Shown piece after piece: positions 1 through 10,005 of a stretch of 64,000 nucleotides of DNA. Every line of letters starts with the position of its first letter. Positions within the stretch are counted from its first letter, which is position 1. Under the pieces are notes generated by a model. That model was given only the letters and a program-made list of their open reading frames with translations. It had not been told where the DNA came from and did no database searches. A program made the position numbers and the translations under genes. The stretch comes from Brevundimonas bullata (GTDB taxonomy: Bacteria; Pseudomonadota; Alphaproteobacteria; Caulobacterales; Caulobacteraceae): assembly GCF_003350205.1 (NCBI RefSeq), contig NZ_QLLC01000015.1, positions 27,082 to 91,081 on the forward strand. Reading direction: 5' to 3'.

Positions 1-116
1 TGACCATTGCTCGTTAAGTTGAGCGCCGCGCGCAATGGGCGTTGCTGCGGCGGGTCTGGCCTGCACAGAGTTCTTGAGACGGCGGTCTGTGGACAGCCTC
101 GGGGGAGTAAAGATTG

Positions 117-965
117 ATGCTTCGATCTGATTTTCGCTTCATGCGCGGCAGCCGCCTGGCCGCCCTGGTCGGTGGGATTATTGCGGGCCTGCTGGTCATG
201 TCAGCCGCCTGGGCTATGCGCGTCTCGCCCATGGTGTCGGAACTGACCACGACGGGCGCCGGATCGGCCGCCCGGATCGAGGTCGGCAATGTCGGCGCGG
301 CGGCTCTGCCGTTTGAAACCCTTATTACGCGAATGGAAGTCGACGCCGATGGCAATATCGTCGAGACGCCGGCTGACGAGGATTTCCTGGTCTTCCCGCC
401 GCAGGGCCTGGTGCCGGTCGGCGGCCGCCAGGTCGTGCGTGTGCAGTGGGTCGGCGAACCAACCATCGAATCCTCGAGCGCCTACTACCTGTGGGTGAAG
501 CAGCTGCCTGTGCAGGTCGATCCGACCACGCCCGACAGCGGCGGTTCGCTCTCGGTTCAGGTTCTCTATACGATGAAAGCGCTGATCGTGGTGGCCCCGC
601 CTGGTGCTCAGCCCAAGGTCGAAGTTTTGTCTGCTGTGCCGGCCATGGTCACCCCGCCGGCGCCCGAGGTCGATCCCAGCCTCAGCGGCGGTGAAGCTTC
701 GTCGCCGTCCCCTGCGCAGCCCGGCGTCGAGATCGTGGTCGCCAATACCGGCAAGCGCTACGCGCTGATGAGCGGCGCGACCTGGATCATGGAGGGGACG
801 GACAAGGCTGGACAGCCCTTCCGTCGTGAATTCACTGGCGATGAAATCTCGCAGATAGTCGGCGTCGGCTACCTGGCTCCCCTGGGCGGCAAGCGGACGT
901 TCAAGGTGCCGACCGGTGTCGAGCTGGATCCGGCCAAGCCGGTGAGCGTGCGATTCGCACGATGA
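117..965 (+). CDS. Periplasmic pilus chaperone (PapD-like)
   Basis: Predicted periplasmic chaperone of a chaperone-usher secretion system, which would cap subunits before delivery to the usher encoded next. An N-terminal hydrophobic segment ending in SAAWA (about residues 9-34) looks like a signal peptide. It is followed by an Ig-like region starting MRVSPMVSEL and containing a VVRVQW strand typical of PapD-family first domains. A Pro/Ala/Ser-rich linker (about residues 180-205) separates the two halves. The ATG at 117 is preferred because GGGGGAG lies about 9 bases upstream; a TTG directly before it and an ATG at 141 are alternatives. The stop overlaps the usher start by ATGA, so the genes are co-transcribed. 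The family call rests on the pattern and the neighbour. Confidence 0.8.
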   Translation: MLRSDFRFMRGSRLAALVGGIIAGLLVMSAAWAMRVSPMVSELTTTGAGSAARIEVGNVGAAALPFETLITRMEVDADGNIVETPADEDFLVFPPQGLVPVGGRQVVRVQWVGEPTIESSSAYYLWVKQLPVQVDPTTPDSGGSLSVQVLYTMKALIVVAPPGAQPKVEVLSAVPAMVTPPAPEVDPSLSGGEASSPSPAQPGVEIVVANTGKRYALMSGATWIMEGTDKAGQPFRREFTGDEISQIVGVGYLAPLGGKRTFKVPTGVELDPAKPVSVRFAR

Positions 966-3553
966 CGACGGCCGGAAGAAAGGCGTTGCGGGGCGCAGCC
1001 TCAAAGCTCGTGCTGGCGACCGCAGTCATGGCGACGCCTAGCGGTTGGGCGCAGGCCCAGGTCGTGGGCTTGATGCAGGCTGCCTCCCAGGTGGCAGAGC
1101 AAGCGTCGGAGGCCGTGGCCCCGGCGCCGAGCGCGCCAGCTGCTGCTGCGCCGCAGACGCGCCCCAACATCAATCCCTACGACCGCGACATCGCCATGAC
1201 GGTGCCGCTGAACTTCAACCAGCGTGTGCTGGGCGAAATGCCGGTGCTGCTGACGCGCGACGACCGCTTCATCGTCGAGAGCGCCGGGTTCCGGGCGCTG
1301 ATCGACCCGCTGCTGACGCCCGAGGCGCAGGCGGAGTTGAAGACGCAGCTGGAAGGCGTGGAGTCCTTCGCCCCGGAGGAGATCAACGCCACCGGCATTT
1401 CGCTGGACTATGACCCGGATCAGCTGGCGGTTCTGGTGCTGCGCATCGACCCGACCAAGCGCTCGGTCGAATCCCTCTTCCAAGGCGGTCGGCCCGAGGA
1501 GCCAGGCGAGGCGGCGGAAAACTTCAGCGCCTATCTGAACACCAACCTGGCCGTTTCGCGACGTCAGTCGACCAGCGACGTGACCTCGCCCAGCGTCTTC
1601 CTGAACGGCGCCGTCCGCTACAAGGGCGTGGTGCTGGAGGCTGATGTTCAAGGACGCGAAGATCAATCTTCGGGCGATTACGAGATCGAGCGCCGCTACG
1701 CTCGCTTCGTTTTTGATCAACCCGCTGAGTACCGTCGCTGGTTTCTGGGCGATCTGAACGTCGAGACACGCGGTCGTCAGGGCTTCGCCGAAATGGGCGG
1801 CGTTGGCGTGACGCGCCAGACGCAACGCTTCAATAGCTTCCGCAACAACGGCTTGTCTGGCGGTCGCCAGCTCGTGCTGCAGGAATCCTCGACCGTGCGC
1901 GTGTTGCGCAATGGCGTCTTCGTGCGTGAGTTCAAGCTGGACCCAGGCCAGTACGACCTGTCCAATCTGCCGCTCCAAACAGGCTCGAATGACGTCCAGT
2001 TGGAAATCCAGAACGAGTCAGGTCGCCGCGAGACGGTGTCCTACAGCGCATATCTCGACTCGATCGATCTGGAACCCGGCGACTACGAATACGGCGCCTA
2101 TCTAGGCGTCACCAACTCGGGGAGCTTCGGCTCGCCCGACTATTCCGACGGCTCGCTGGCCTTCAGCGGATTCTGGCGTAAGGCGTTCCTGAACAAGCCA
2201 GCCGTCGGCTTGGGCTTGCAGGCGTCTGAAGACGTTCAGAACGTCACCGGCCAGACCCAGTTCATTCTGCGTAACGGTGCGCGTCTGCAACTGAACGCCT
2301 CTGCCAGCAACGCTGACAGGGGGGCAGGCTACGCTTATGCCTTCAGCTACGATCATTTCGTCGATCTGGGCGGTACCTACGACAGTTGGACGGTCGTGGC
2401 CGACTATACGTCTGAGGACTACGCCACCCTGGGCAATGCGTTCGGAGACAACTCGACGTCCTGGGCGCTCACCGGCGCCTATTCGCACCAGTTTTCCGAT
2501 GCCTGGAATGCAACGGCTAGCGCTTCCTACCGGCTGGGGCGCGGGACCATCGACGACTCCTATTCGCTGAGTGCTGTCAGCTCCTATCGCTTCGCTCCGG
2601 AGTGGAGTGTTCAGGTTGGTGCCGAATGGGTCGACTATGGCGGTAACTTCGGCGCAGGCGGCGCCAATGGGGTCGGCGCCACAGTCGCCTTGGTCTGGCA
2701 GCCACGCTACGATCGTCGTGGCGAGGCTCGATACAGTTCGGCGCGCAATAGCGGCAGCCTGCGCTTCCAGCAGTCACCTGAGAACCGTGTCGGTTCCTTC
2801 GGCTATTCGGTGGCTTCGACCTATGACGACGGTCCTGGCACGCTCAGCGGGCAGCTCGACTATATCGCCAACCGCTTCGACGCCAGCCTGACGCACTCGG
2901 CCTTCGGCCAGAGCTTCAGCAACATCACCGACGAACAGGTGACGTCGCTGCGCATCGGCACCTCGATCTCGACGGCGGGCGGCAAGGTCGCCATCGGGCG
3001 CAACATCTACGACAGCTTCGCCATTCTTTATCCGCACCAGTCGCTGGAGGATAAGCCGGTGATCGTCGGCGAGTCGTTCGAGCGCGGGAACTACACCTCG
3101 CGCAGCGGCGCCCTGGGGCCGGCGGTGTCCAACACCCTGACCTCCTATGTCGATCAGTCGGTGCGCTATGACGTGCTGGGCGTGCCGCCGGGCTACGACA
3201 TCGGCGAAGGCGTGCGGCGCGTGCGGCCGGGCTACAAGAGCGGCTACGCCATCCAGGTCGGCAGCGACGCCTTCGTCTCGGCCCTGGGCCGGATGGTCGG
3301 CAACGCCGGCAAGCCTGCGGCGTTGATCTCGGGTCGCGTACGTTTGCTTGATGACCCCACGGCCGACCCGGAGCTGTTCTTCACCAACTCGGTCGGGCGG
3401 TTCGCCATCCAGAAGCTGATTCCGGGCAAGACCTATCGGGTCGAGCTCTTCACTTCGCCCGCCACCGGGTTCGAATTCACGGTTCCAGCCGACAACGAAG
3501 GCCTGCTGGATCTCAAGACTGTCGCCGTGTCGGTCGACATCACCGACCAATGA
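962..3553 (+). CDS. Outer-membrane usher protein (FimD/PapC-like)
   Basis: Predicted usher that forms the outer-membrane pore through which pilus subunits are assembled. The 863-residue protein has an N-terminal signal region (to about residue 33), a beta-rich middle with alternating aromatic and polar strands (about residues 180-690) that fits a 24-strand barrel, and a C-terminal segment resembling the usher plug and carboxypeptidase-like domains (SGRVRLLDD, VGRFAIQKLIPGKTYRVEL). Its length fits the family range of 800-900. It overlaps the chaperone stop by four bases, and its own stop overlaps the next possible start at 3550. The N-terminal half is more divergent from enterobacterial ushers than the barrel is. 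Confidence 0.82.
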   Translation: MTTAGRKALRGAASKLVLATAVMATPSGWAQAQVVGLMQAASQVAEQASEAVAPAPSAPAAAAPQTRPNINPYDRDIAMTVPLNFNQRVLGEMPVLLTRDDRFIVESAGFRALIDPLLTPEAQAELKTQLEGVESFAPEEINATGISLDYDPDQLAVLVLRIDPTKRSVESLFQGGRPEEPGEAAENFSAYLNTNLAVSRRQSTSDVTSPSVFLNGAVRYKGVVLEADVQGREDQSSGDYEIERRYARFVFDQPAEYRRWFLGDLNVETRGRQGFAEMGGVGVTRQTQRFNSFRNNGLSGGRQLVLQESSTVRVLRNGVFVREFKLDPGQYDLSNLPLQTGSNDVQLEIQNESGRRETVSYSAYLDSIDLEPGDYEYGAYLGVTNSGSFGSPDYSDGSLAFSGFWRKAFLNKPAVGLGLQASEDVQNVTGQTQFILRNGARLQLNASASNADRGAGYAYAFSYDHFVDLGGTYDSWTVVADYTSEDYATLGNAFGDNSTSWALTGAYSHQFSDAWNATASASYRLGRGTIDDSYSLSAVSSYRFAPEWSVQVGAEWVDYGGNFGAGGANGVGATVALVWQPRYDRRGEARYSSARNSGSLRFQQSPENRVGSFGYSVASTYDDGPGTLSGQLDYIANRFDASLTHSAFGQSFSNITDEQVTSLRIGTSISTAGGKVAIGRNIYDSFAILYPHQSLEDKPVIVGESFERGNYTSRSGALGPAVSNTLTSYVDQSVRYDVLGVPPGYDIGEGVRRVRPGYKSGYAIQVGSDAFVSALGRMVGNAGKPAALISGRVRLLDDPTADPELFFTNSVGRFAIQKLIPGKTYRVELFTSPATGFEFTVPADNEGLLDLKTVAVSVDITDQ

Positions 3554-3570
3554 ACGGAAGGAAGACGATC

Positions 3571-4479
3571 ATGGTCTCCACCCTCTCGAAATCCTTCGCC
3601 GCCGCGGCGGTTCTTGGTCTGTTGGCGCTGATCCCGGATCAAGCCTCGGCCCAGGCCAAGTGCAATCTGACGATCCAGCCGGCGCTGGATCAATGGGTGA
3701 TCCGCTACAATCCCCTGGAAGACGAAGTCGCCCAGCGCAGCTTCGACGTCCTGCTGGTGAACAGCGGGGGGACGCCCTGCAACGGCAATATCCTGGCCTC
3801 GCTGCAAGGCGAAGCGTTTGGTCTGACGACGCCGGGCGGTGCCAACCGCGTGCGCTATACGCTTGTCGATGTCGATTACGGCGGCGTCGATATCACGCCG
3901 CGATCAGGCGAGAGCGCAAGGCGGAATGGGACCAGCGTCTCGATCAAGCAGGGCGAACAACTGCCGGCCCGCATCACCTTCGCCGCCTCCCCTGAGGCGG
4001 GCGTGGCTCAGGGACGATATACTCAGGTCGCCAACCTGTTCGTCGAGCAGGCCAACGGGACGATCCACGCTACGCGTCCGGTGACTCTGGTGCTTGATCT
4101 CGCCGCCGCCGCTGCCATTGGGCTCAAGGGCGAGTTTTCGCGTCCCAACGGCACGCCTGTCATCGACCTAGGCGAACTGACCGAGGGGGCGCGGCCGCTG
4201 AACGCCGCTCTTTATGTGCACAGCACGGGCGGGTATCGCGTCTCCGTCACTTCGGCCAACCGTGGACGCCTGCGCCAAGGGGCGACGGCCTGGTACGTCG
4301 ACTACAATCTCAAGGTCGGGGCTCAGGACATCAATCTCCAGCGGACGGACACGATCAATGTCGTGTCCCAGACGGCGCGTCGTGACGACTATCCGTTGAC
4401 CGTGCGGATCGGCGATGTGTCGGGCAAGCGGGCAGGCGAGTACAGCGACACTCTGACCTTCACCGTCGCGGCCATCTGA
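3571..4479 (+). CDS. Exported pilus-associated subunit/adhesin-like protein
   Basis: The third gene of the chaperone-usher operon. It has a clear signal peptide (hydrophobic AAAAVLGLLALI, cleavage near QASA-QA) and a mature protein of two beta-rich halves, consistent with a two-domain tip or adapter subunit. Two cysteines in the first half (in KCNLT and TPCNGN) could form the disulfide common in subunit Ig folds. The ATG at 3571 is chosen because GGAAGGAAG lies 6-7 bases upstream; an in-frame ATG at 3550 overlaps the usher stop. A strong stem-loop follows the stop. No specific family is recognised with certainty, so the role comes from the operon context. Confidence 0.6.
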   Translation: MVSTLSKSFAAAAVLGLLALIPDQASAQAKCNLTIQPALDQWVIRYNPLEDEVAQRSFDVLLVNSGGTPCNGNILASLQGEAFGLTTPGGANRVRYTLVDVDYGGVDITPRSGESARRNGTSVSIKQGEQLPARITFAASPEAGVAQGRYTQVANLFVEQANGTIHATRPVTLVLDLAAAAAIGLKGEFSRPNGTPVIDLGELTEGARPLNAALYVHSTGGYRVSVTSANRGRLRQGATAWYVDYNLKVGAQDINLQRTDTINVVSQTARRDDYPLTVRIGDVSGKRAGEYSDTLTFTVAAI

Positions 4480-4510
4480 CGCCGCGATCATTTCGCCGGA
4501 AACGAAAACG

Positions 4511-4529
4511 CCCCGCAGATCCTGCGGGG
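4511..4529. terminator. Bidirectional stem-loop terminator between convergent genes
   Basis: An 8-bp perfect stem CCCCGCAG / CTGCGGGG with a 3-base loop lies between the end of the plus-strand pilus operon and the end of the minus-strand pilin-like gene. It is flanked by an A-rich left side and a GTTT right side, so it can serve both directions. Confidence 0.8.
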
Positions 4530-4556
4530 TGTTTCAGTATTCAGACTGCAGTCAGC

Positions 4557-4988
4557 CTAGATGGGCTGGATGGTCAGGGCCAGGATCAGCGGCTGCTCCA
4601 GTTCGACCTCGTCGAAGCGATAATCGACGGTGCGGATCGTCGCCATGTTGGAGCGGCGCAGTTCCAGGATGCCGCTCTTGGCCAGATTCAGTGAGCGGTC
4701 GCCATAGATGATCTTGGCCTTCTCGCTGGCCGCGAGCGGGCGGTACTGGGCCGAGACCGTGAAGCCGCCAGGGCTGTTGCAGGCCTCGACCACCGAACCC
4801 GCGCGACCGTTTTCGGCCATGACGGTGCCGGTGGGGCGCACCCAGCAGGCGACCGGCACGGTGGCGCGCAGTCTATAGGTATGGCCGCCGGTCGGTCCGG
4901 CCGATGCGATCTGCGGCGCCAGAAGGGCGGTCAGGCCGACGGCGATCGCAAGAAAACTACGGCGTTTTGCCGGGAACAGCTTGGTCAT
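4557..4988 (-). CDS. Small secreted pilin-like protein
   Basis: A 143-residue exported protein. The chosen start (MTKLFPAKRR) gives a textbook signal peptide ending in QIASA-G and is preceded by GATGAGGAC. A longer reading frame begins at 5081 but adds no signal-like sequence. The mature part has two cysteines (VACWV and EACNSPGG), GFTVSAQY and a final LILALTIQ strand, which suggests a single Ig-like subunit domain. It converges on the chaperone-usher operon and is a good candidate for the major or minor subunit exported by it. This is inference from fold-like features and position; no named pilin family was recognised. Confidence 0.55.
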   Translation of the reverse strand: MTKLFPAKRRSFLAIAVGLTALLAPQIASAGPTGGHTYRLRATVPVACWVRPTGTVMAENGRAGSVVEACNSPGGFTVSAQYRPLAASEKAKIIYGDRSLNLAKSGILELRRSNMATIRTVDYRFDEVELEQPLILALTIQPI

Positions 4989-5155
4989 GACGTCCTCATC
5001 ACCCTTGATTTCAATGGGACGATACTTGGCGGCTCTTAACTTCACGCGATCAGACAGGCTTAGCGGGCGCTTAATCGTCATCGTAAACCGTCGCTAACCT
5101 TGTTGGCTGATGAAGGCCCGACGCGGCGATGGTCAGGGCTGGAACGCATAAAAAA

Positions 5156-5181
5156 GGGGGCGCGATCCGGATCGCGCCCCC
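5156..5181 (-). terminator. Terminator of the MFS transporter gene
   Basis: A perfect 26-base palindrome (GGGGGCGCGATCC followed by its complement) sits just downstream of the MFS stop. Read on the minus strand it is followed by a run of T residues, which makes a strong rho-independent terminator. Confidence 0.85.
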
Positions 5182-5211
5182 GATAAGATGGGTTAGCCTG
5201 AATGGGTGGCG

Positions 5212-6555
5212 TCAGGTCTTGGCGCCCGCCCGGCCACGACCCAGTTCGCGGTTCAGCCACAGGGCCAGCAGGGTGCAGACCGCGCCCGACAGCAGATAGC
5301 CGCCGCCCGCGATCAGGCCGAACTTGCCCGACAGGGCCAGGGCCGCCAGCGGGGCGAAGCCGGCGCCGAACAGCCAGGCCAGATCGGACGTCAGGGCCGA
5401 GGCGGTATAGCGGTTGCTCAGGCTGAAGCTGGAGGCGATGGAGCCTGAGGCCTGACCGAAGGACAGGCCCAGCAGGACGAAGCCCAGGATCATATAGGCC
5501 AGTTCGCCGATGGGGCCGCCGTCCAGCATCTGGGGCGCGAAGCCCGAGAAGGCGGCGATGCCGGCGGCTGTGACGGCCAGCAGGGCGCGGCGGCCGTAAC
5601 GGTCGGCCAGCCAGCCCGAGGCCAGGATGGCGGCCAAGCCGAAGACGGCCCCGATCAGTTCGATCATCAGGAACCGGGCGGGCGATTCCTCCGTGTAGAG
5701 GAAGACCCAGGACAGCGGGAAGACCGTCACCATGTGGAACATGGCGAAGCTGGCCAGGGGGGCGAAGGCGCCGATGACGATGCCGCCGCCTTCTTCGCGC
5801 ACGGCCTTGATCACGGGGGCGGGGTGCAGCTCCAGCGTCTCGAACGCAGCCTGGAAGGCGGGCGTCACCACGATGCGCAGGCGGGCGAACAGGGCCACCA
5901 CGTTGATGGCGAAGGCCACGAAGAAGGGATAGCGCCAGCCCCAGTCGAGGAAGTCGGCGGCCGACAGCTTGCTGAGGAAGTAGGCGAACAGGGCGCTGGC
6001 CACGATCAGGCCGAAGGGCGCGCCCAGTTGCGGCACCATGGCGTACCAGCCGCGACGGTTCTCAGGCGCGCTGACGGCCAGAAGCGAAGCCATGCCGTCC
6101 CAGGCGCCGCCCAAGGCCACGCCCTGACCGATGCGCAACACGATCAGCATGACCGCCGCCCAGTGACCGGTCTGGGCGTAGCTGGGCAGGAAGCCGAGGC
6201 AGACGGTCGAAATCCCCATCAGGAAGAGGGCGATGGTCAGCTTGGTCCCGCGTCCGAAGCGCCGGTCGATGGCGATGAACAGCGCCGTGCCGAACGGCCG
6301 GGCGATAAAGGCCACGGCGAAGACGGCGAAGGACAGCAGGGTCCCGCCCAGCGGTCCCGCATAGGGGAAGACCAACTGCGGGAAGACCACGACCGAGGCG
6401 ATGGCATAGACGAAGAAGTCGAAGAATTCCGACGTGCGACCAATGATCACGCCGATCGCAATTTCTCCGGCGTCGATTTTGCCGTGTCGCGCGTTGATCT
6501 GGCTGGCGTCCCGCTCGAGGGACTCTGAAGAAGGCGCGCCGCTGGTGGCGTTCAT
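5212..6555 (-). CDS. MFS transporter, metabolite:H+ symporter (MHS) type
   Basis: A 447-residue inner-membrane carrier with about 12 hydrophobic segments. The MHS-like features are the loop between the second and third segments (RPFGTALF followed by DRRFGRGTKL), the long tail after segment 6 (TPAFQAAFETLELHP), and a second copy of the loop motif, ADRYGRRAL. Family members (ProP, ShiA, KgtP, CitA) import small organic acids or osmolytes with protons; the substrate cannot be read from the sequence. The start MNATSG is supported by GGAA about 11 bases upstream. The gene is divergent from cyoA, with which it shares a spacer of about 190 bases, and it ends at a strong terminator. Confidence 0.85.
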   Translation of the reverse strand: MNATSGAPSSESLERDASQINARHGKIDAGEIAIGVIIGRTSEFFDFFVYAIASVVVFPQLVFPYAGPLGGTLLSFAVFAVAFIARPFGTALFIAIDRRFGRGTKLTIALFLMGISTVCLGFLPSYAQTGHWAAVMLIVLRIGQGVALGGAWDGMASLLAVSAPENRRGWYAMVPQLGAPFGLIVASALFAYFLSKLSAADFLDWGWRYPFFVAFAINVVALFARLRIVVTPAFQAAFETLELHPAPVIKAVREEGGGIVIGAFAPLASFAMFHMVTVFPLSWVFLYTEESPARFLMIELIGAVFGLAAILASGWLADRYGRRALLAVTAAGIAAFSGFAPQMLDGGPIGELAYMILGFVLLGLSFGQASGSIASSFSLSNRYTASALTSDLAWLFGAGFAPLAALALSGKFGLIAGGGYLLSGAVCTLLALWLNRELGRGRAGAKT

Positions 6556-6745
6556 GACCGATGACGTTCCCTGGACCCGGGCGCGACACGCGCGCCGACA
6601 TGGTAAGAATGGCGAAAGCCGTCATTTGCTCCCGATCCTCTGCGCGGGGGATAGGACGGATTGTCCAATGTCCCCCTTCGGCGGGCGGCGGTACGGGCGA
6701 TGCACAATGATCGTGCCAGAGCCCTCTTCCCGAACAGGAACCGCC

Positions 6746-7978
6746 GTGCGCCGCCTGCGACCCCTCTTGCTGCTGCCCCTTATGGCCCTGATGTCGGGCT
6801 GCGAAGCCGTTGTCCTGTCGCCTGCGGGCGACATCGCGGCGCAGCAGCGCGACCTGCTGGTCTGGTCGGTGGTGCTGATGCTGATCATCATCATCCCGGT
6901 GATGGCGCTGACCGTCTTCTTCGCCTGGAAGTACCGGGAGTCGAACAAGGAAGCCCGGTATGAGCCCGACTGGGACCACTCGACCCATCTGGAGCTGGTG
7001 ATCTGGGCCGCGCCGCTGCTGATCATCATCTGCCTGGGCGCCATCACCTGGTCGGGCACCCATCTGCTGGACCCGTATCGGTCGCTGGATCGGATCAACA
7101 AGGGGCAGGCTATCGCCGAGGGCGTGGAGCCGCTTCAGGTCAACGTCGTCGCCATGGATTGGAAGTGGCTGTTCATCTACCCCGAGTACGGCATCGCCAC
7201 GGTCAATGAACTGGCCGCGCCGGTGGACCGGCCGATCCGCTTCCACATCACGTCGACCGGGGTGATGAACTCCTTCTACATCCCCGCCCTGGCCGGTCAG
7301 ATCTACGCCATGCCGGGCATGGAGACGAAGATGAACGCCGTCATCAACCGTCCGGGCAAGTACGTCGGCTTCTCGGCCAACTATTCCGGCGACGGCTTCT
7401 CGGACATGCGCTTCGCCTTCCACGGTCTGGATCAGGCGGGCTTTGACCAGTGGGTCGCCGGCGTGCGCGCCGACAGCAAGAGCTTGGACCGCGAAACCTA
7501 TCTGGAGCTGGAGAAGCCTAGCGAGAAGGTGCCGGTCCTGCACTACGCCTCGGTCGATGAAGGCCTGTTCGACGCCGTGCTGAACATGTGCGTCGAGCCG
7601 GGCAAGATGTGCATGGGCGAGATGATGGCTATCGACAAGAAGGGCGGCCTGGGTCTGACCGCCGTTCACGCCACCTGGCCGCTGGCCTATGACAAGTATG
7701 CCCGTCGCGGCGAGGCGGCCCTGGGTTCAGGCGAGTCCTACGTCATGGCGATCTGCACGCCGCTGGAGGCCGAGAAGGCCGCCGTGGACGCAGGCCGCCG
7801 CCGTCAGGAACTGGCCGCCCAGATCACCCGCTCGGCCCCGACCGAACAGATCATGGGCAGGGGCCTGACCCGGCCGGGTCAAGCCTCTCGCACCGAAGTC
7901 GCCGCCGCCGGCTGGCCCTTCGCCCCTCGCATCCCTGCGCCGACCGCCGCCGACGCACCTTCTGCGTCGCAATCCTGA
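6746..7978 (+). CDS. cyoA: Cytochrome o ubiquinol oxidase subunit II
   Basis: Subunit II of the bo3-type quinol oxidase. The GTG at 6746 has AGGAA about 8 bases upstream and yields a lipoprotein signal (MRRLRPLL... with lipobox LMSGC), as expected for CyoA. An ATG at 6707 would add 13 residues before the signal. Two transmembrane segments follow ([18 protein letters not shown] and [17 protein letters not shown]), then the periplasmic cupredoxin-like domain ([18 protein letters not shown]). The CuA cysteine/histidine set of cytochrome c oxidases is absent, which fits a quinol oxidase. The C-terminus is about 90 residues longer than E. coli CyoA and rich in Ala/Arg/Pro. It heads a tight cyoABCD operon. 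Confidence 0.93.
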   Translation: MRRLRPLLLLPLMALMSGCEAVVLSPAGDIAAQQRDLLVWSVVLMLIIIIPVMALTVFFAWKYRESNKEARYEPDWDHSTHLELVIWAAPLLIIICLGAITWSGTHLLDPYRSLDRINKGQAIAEGVEPLQVNVVAMDWKWLFIYPEYGIATVNELAAPVDRPIRFHITSTGVMNSFYIPALAGQIYAMPGMETKMNAVINRPGKYVGFSANYSGDGFSDMRFAFHGLDQAGFDQWVAGVRADSKSLDRETYLELEKPSEKVPVLHYASVDEGLFDAVLNMCVEPGKMCMGEMMAIDKKGGLGLTAVHATWPLAYDKYARRGEAALGSGESYVMAICTPLEAEKAAVDAGRRRQELAAQITRSAPTEQIMGRGLTRPGQASRTEVAAAGWPFAPRIPAPTAADAPSASQS

Positions 7979-7991
7979 GCGCCTGACCGAC

Positions 7992-10001
7992 ATGTCTATT
8001 GATCACATCGCATCCCTGATCTTCGGAAGGCTGGACTGGAACGCCCTGCCGTTCCACGAGCCCATCCTGGTCGCCACCTTCGCCGTGGTCGTGCTGGGCG
8101 GTCTGACGACCCTGGCTCTGATCACCCGCTACAAGCTGTGGGGCTATCTCTGGACCGAATGGTTCACCACGGTCGATCACAAGAAGATCGGCATCATGTA
8201 CATGATCCTGGGGCTGGTCATGTTCCTGCGCGGCTTCGCCGACGCCATCATGATGCGCCTGCAACAGGCCATGGCCTTCGGCGGGGCGGAGGGCTACCTC
8301 AACGCTCACCACTATGACCAGATCTTCACCGCTCACGGCGTGATCATGATCTTCTTCGTGGCCATGCCCCTGATCACCGGCCTGATGAACTATCTGGTGC
8401 CGTTGCAGATCGGCGCGCGGGACGTCTCCTTTCCCTTCCTGAACAACTTCAGCTTCTGGATGACGACGGCGGGTGCGGTTCTGGTCATGGCCTCGCTGTT
8501 CATCGGCGAGTTCGCCCGCACCGGCTGGCTGGCCTATCCGCCGCTGTCAGGCATTGGCTACAGCCCCGGCGTCGGCGTCGACTATTATATCTGGGCGCTG
8601 CAGATCGCGGGGGTCGGGACCACCCTGTCCGGCATCAACCTGATCGCGACCATCGTGAAGATGCGCGCGCCGGGCATGGGCCTGATGAAGATGCCGGTCT
8701 TCACCTGGACCTCGCTATGCGCCAACGTCCTGATCGTGGCCTCCTTCCCGGTCCTGACCGCGGTTCTGGCCCTGCTGACGGCGGATCGCTACATCGGCAC
8801 CAACTTCTTCACGAACGACTTCGGCGGCAACCCGATGATGTACGTGAACCTGATCTGGATCTGGGGCCACCCCGAGGTCTACATCCTGATCCTGCCGCTG
8901 TTCGGCGTGTTTTCCGAAGTGACCTCGACCTTCTCGGGCAAGAAGCTCTTCGGCTATACGTCCATGGTCTATGCGACGGTGGTCATCACCATCCTGTCCT
9001 ACCTGGTGTGGCTGCACCACTTCTTCACCATGGGCTCGGGCGCGTCCGTGAACTCCTTCTTCGGGATCACGACGATGATCATCTCGATCCCGACCGGGGC
9101 CAAGCTGTTCAACTGGCTGTTCACCATGTACCGCGGCCGTATCCGCTTCGAGCTGCCGATGATGTGGACCGTCGCCTTCATGCTGACCTTCGTCATCGGC
9201 GGCATGACGGGCGTCATGCTGGCGGTGCCGCCGGCGGACTTCGTCCTGCACAACTCGCTGTTCCTGATCGCCCACTTCCACAACGTCATCATCGCCGGCG
9301 TGCTGTTCGGCCTGTTCGCCGCCATCAACTTCTGGTGGCCCAAGGCCTTCGGCTTCAAGCTGGACAAGACCTGGGGTCTGGTCAGCTTCTGGTGCTGGGT
9401 GGTCGGCTTCTGGGTCGCCTTCGCCCCGCTCTATGTCCTGGGCTTCATGGGCGTGACGCGGCGGATGCGGGTCTTCGACGATCCGTCCTATCAGATCTGG
9501 TTCATCATCGCGGCCTTCGGCGCGGCCATCATCGCCGTCGGCATCCTGGCCATGCTGATCCAGTTCGCCGTCTCGATCATCAACCGCGACAAGCTGCGCG
9601 ATGAGACGGGCGACCCCTGGCATGGCCGCACCCTGGAGTGGTCCACGTCGTCGCCGCCGCCGAACTACAACTTCGCCAAGACGCCGATCATTCACGACTC
9701 GGACGCCTGGTGGGACATGAAGACGCGCGGCTATGAGCGTCCGGTCGACGGTTACAAGCCCATCCACATGCCTGCCAACACGGGGGCAGGGGTGATCCTG
9801 GCCGGCCTGTCGACGGTCATGGGCTTCGCCCTGATCTGGTACATGTGGTGGCTGGCGGCGCTGAGCTTCTTCGCCCTGATCGCCTACGCCATCTTCCACA
9901 CCTTCAACTACAAGCGCGACTACTACATCCCGGCCGAGACGGTGCAGGCGACCGAGGACGCGCACACAAAGGCCCTGGCGGCCGCAGCGGCGAAGGGATG
10001 A
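7992..10001 (+). CDS. cyoB: Cytochrome o ubiquinol oxidase subunit I
   Basis: The catalytic subunit: it reduces oxygen at a heme-copper centre with electrons from ubiquinol and pumps protons. At 669 residues it matches the family. Visible ligands and channels include HGVIMIFFV (low-spin heme His), [11 protein letters not shown] (CuB His cross-linked to Tyr), the HH pair in WLHHFFTMG (CuB) and HFHNVIIAG (heme ligands). The start ATG lies 13 bases after the cyoA stop, and cyoC starts four bases after the cyoB stop. No missing residues were noticed. Confidence 0.97.
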   Translation: MSIDHIASLIFGRLDWNALPFHEPILVATFAVVVLGGLTTLALITRYKLWGYLWTEWFTTVDHKKIGIMYMILGLVMFLRGFADAIMMRLQQAMAFGGAEGYLNAHHYDQIFTAHGVIMIFFVAMPLITGLMNYLVPLQIGARDVSFPFLNNFSFWMTTAGAVLVMASLFIGEFARTGWLAYPPLSGIGYSPGVGVDYYIWALQIAGVGTTLSGINLIATIVKMRAPGMGLMKMPVFTWTSLCANVLIVASFPVLTAVLALLTADRYIGTNFFTNDFGGNPMMYVNLIWIWGHPEVYILILPLFGVFSEVTSTFSGKKLFGYTSMVYATVVITILSYLVWLHHFFTMGSGASVNSFFGITTMIISIPTGAKLFNWLFTMYRGRIRFELPMMWTVAFMLTFVIGGMTGVMLAVPPADFVLHNSLFLIAHFHNVIIAGVLFGLFAAINFWWPKAFGFKLDKTWGLVSFWCWVVGFWVAFAPLYVLGFMGVTRRMRVFDDPSYQIWFIIAAFGAAIIAVGILAMLIQFAVSIINRDKLRDETGDPWHGRTLEWSTSSPPPNYNFAKTPIIHDSDAWWDMKTRGYERPVDGYKPIHMPANTGAGVILAGLSTVMGFALIWYMWWLAALSFFALIAYAIFHTFNYKRDYYIPAETVQATEDAHTKALAAAAAKG

Positions 10002-10005
10002 TCTG

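Noticed and set aside
6062..7669. Minus-strand open frame of 535 codons across the MFS/cyoA start region
   Set aside because: It overlaps the real MFS gene in another frame and cyoA in antisense, and crosses their shared promoter; no domain is visible.
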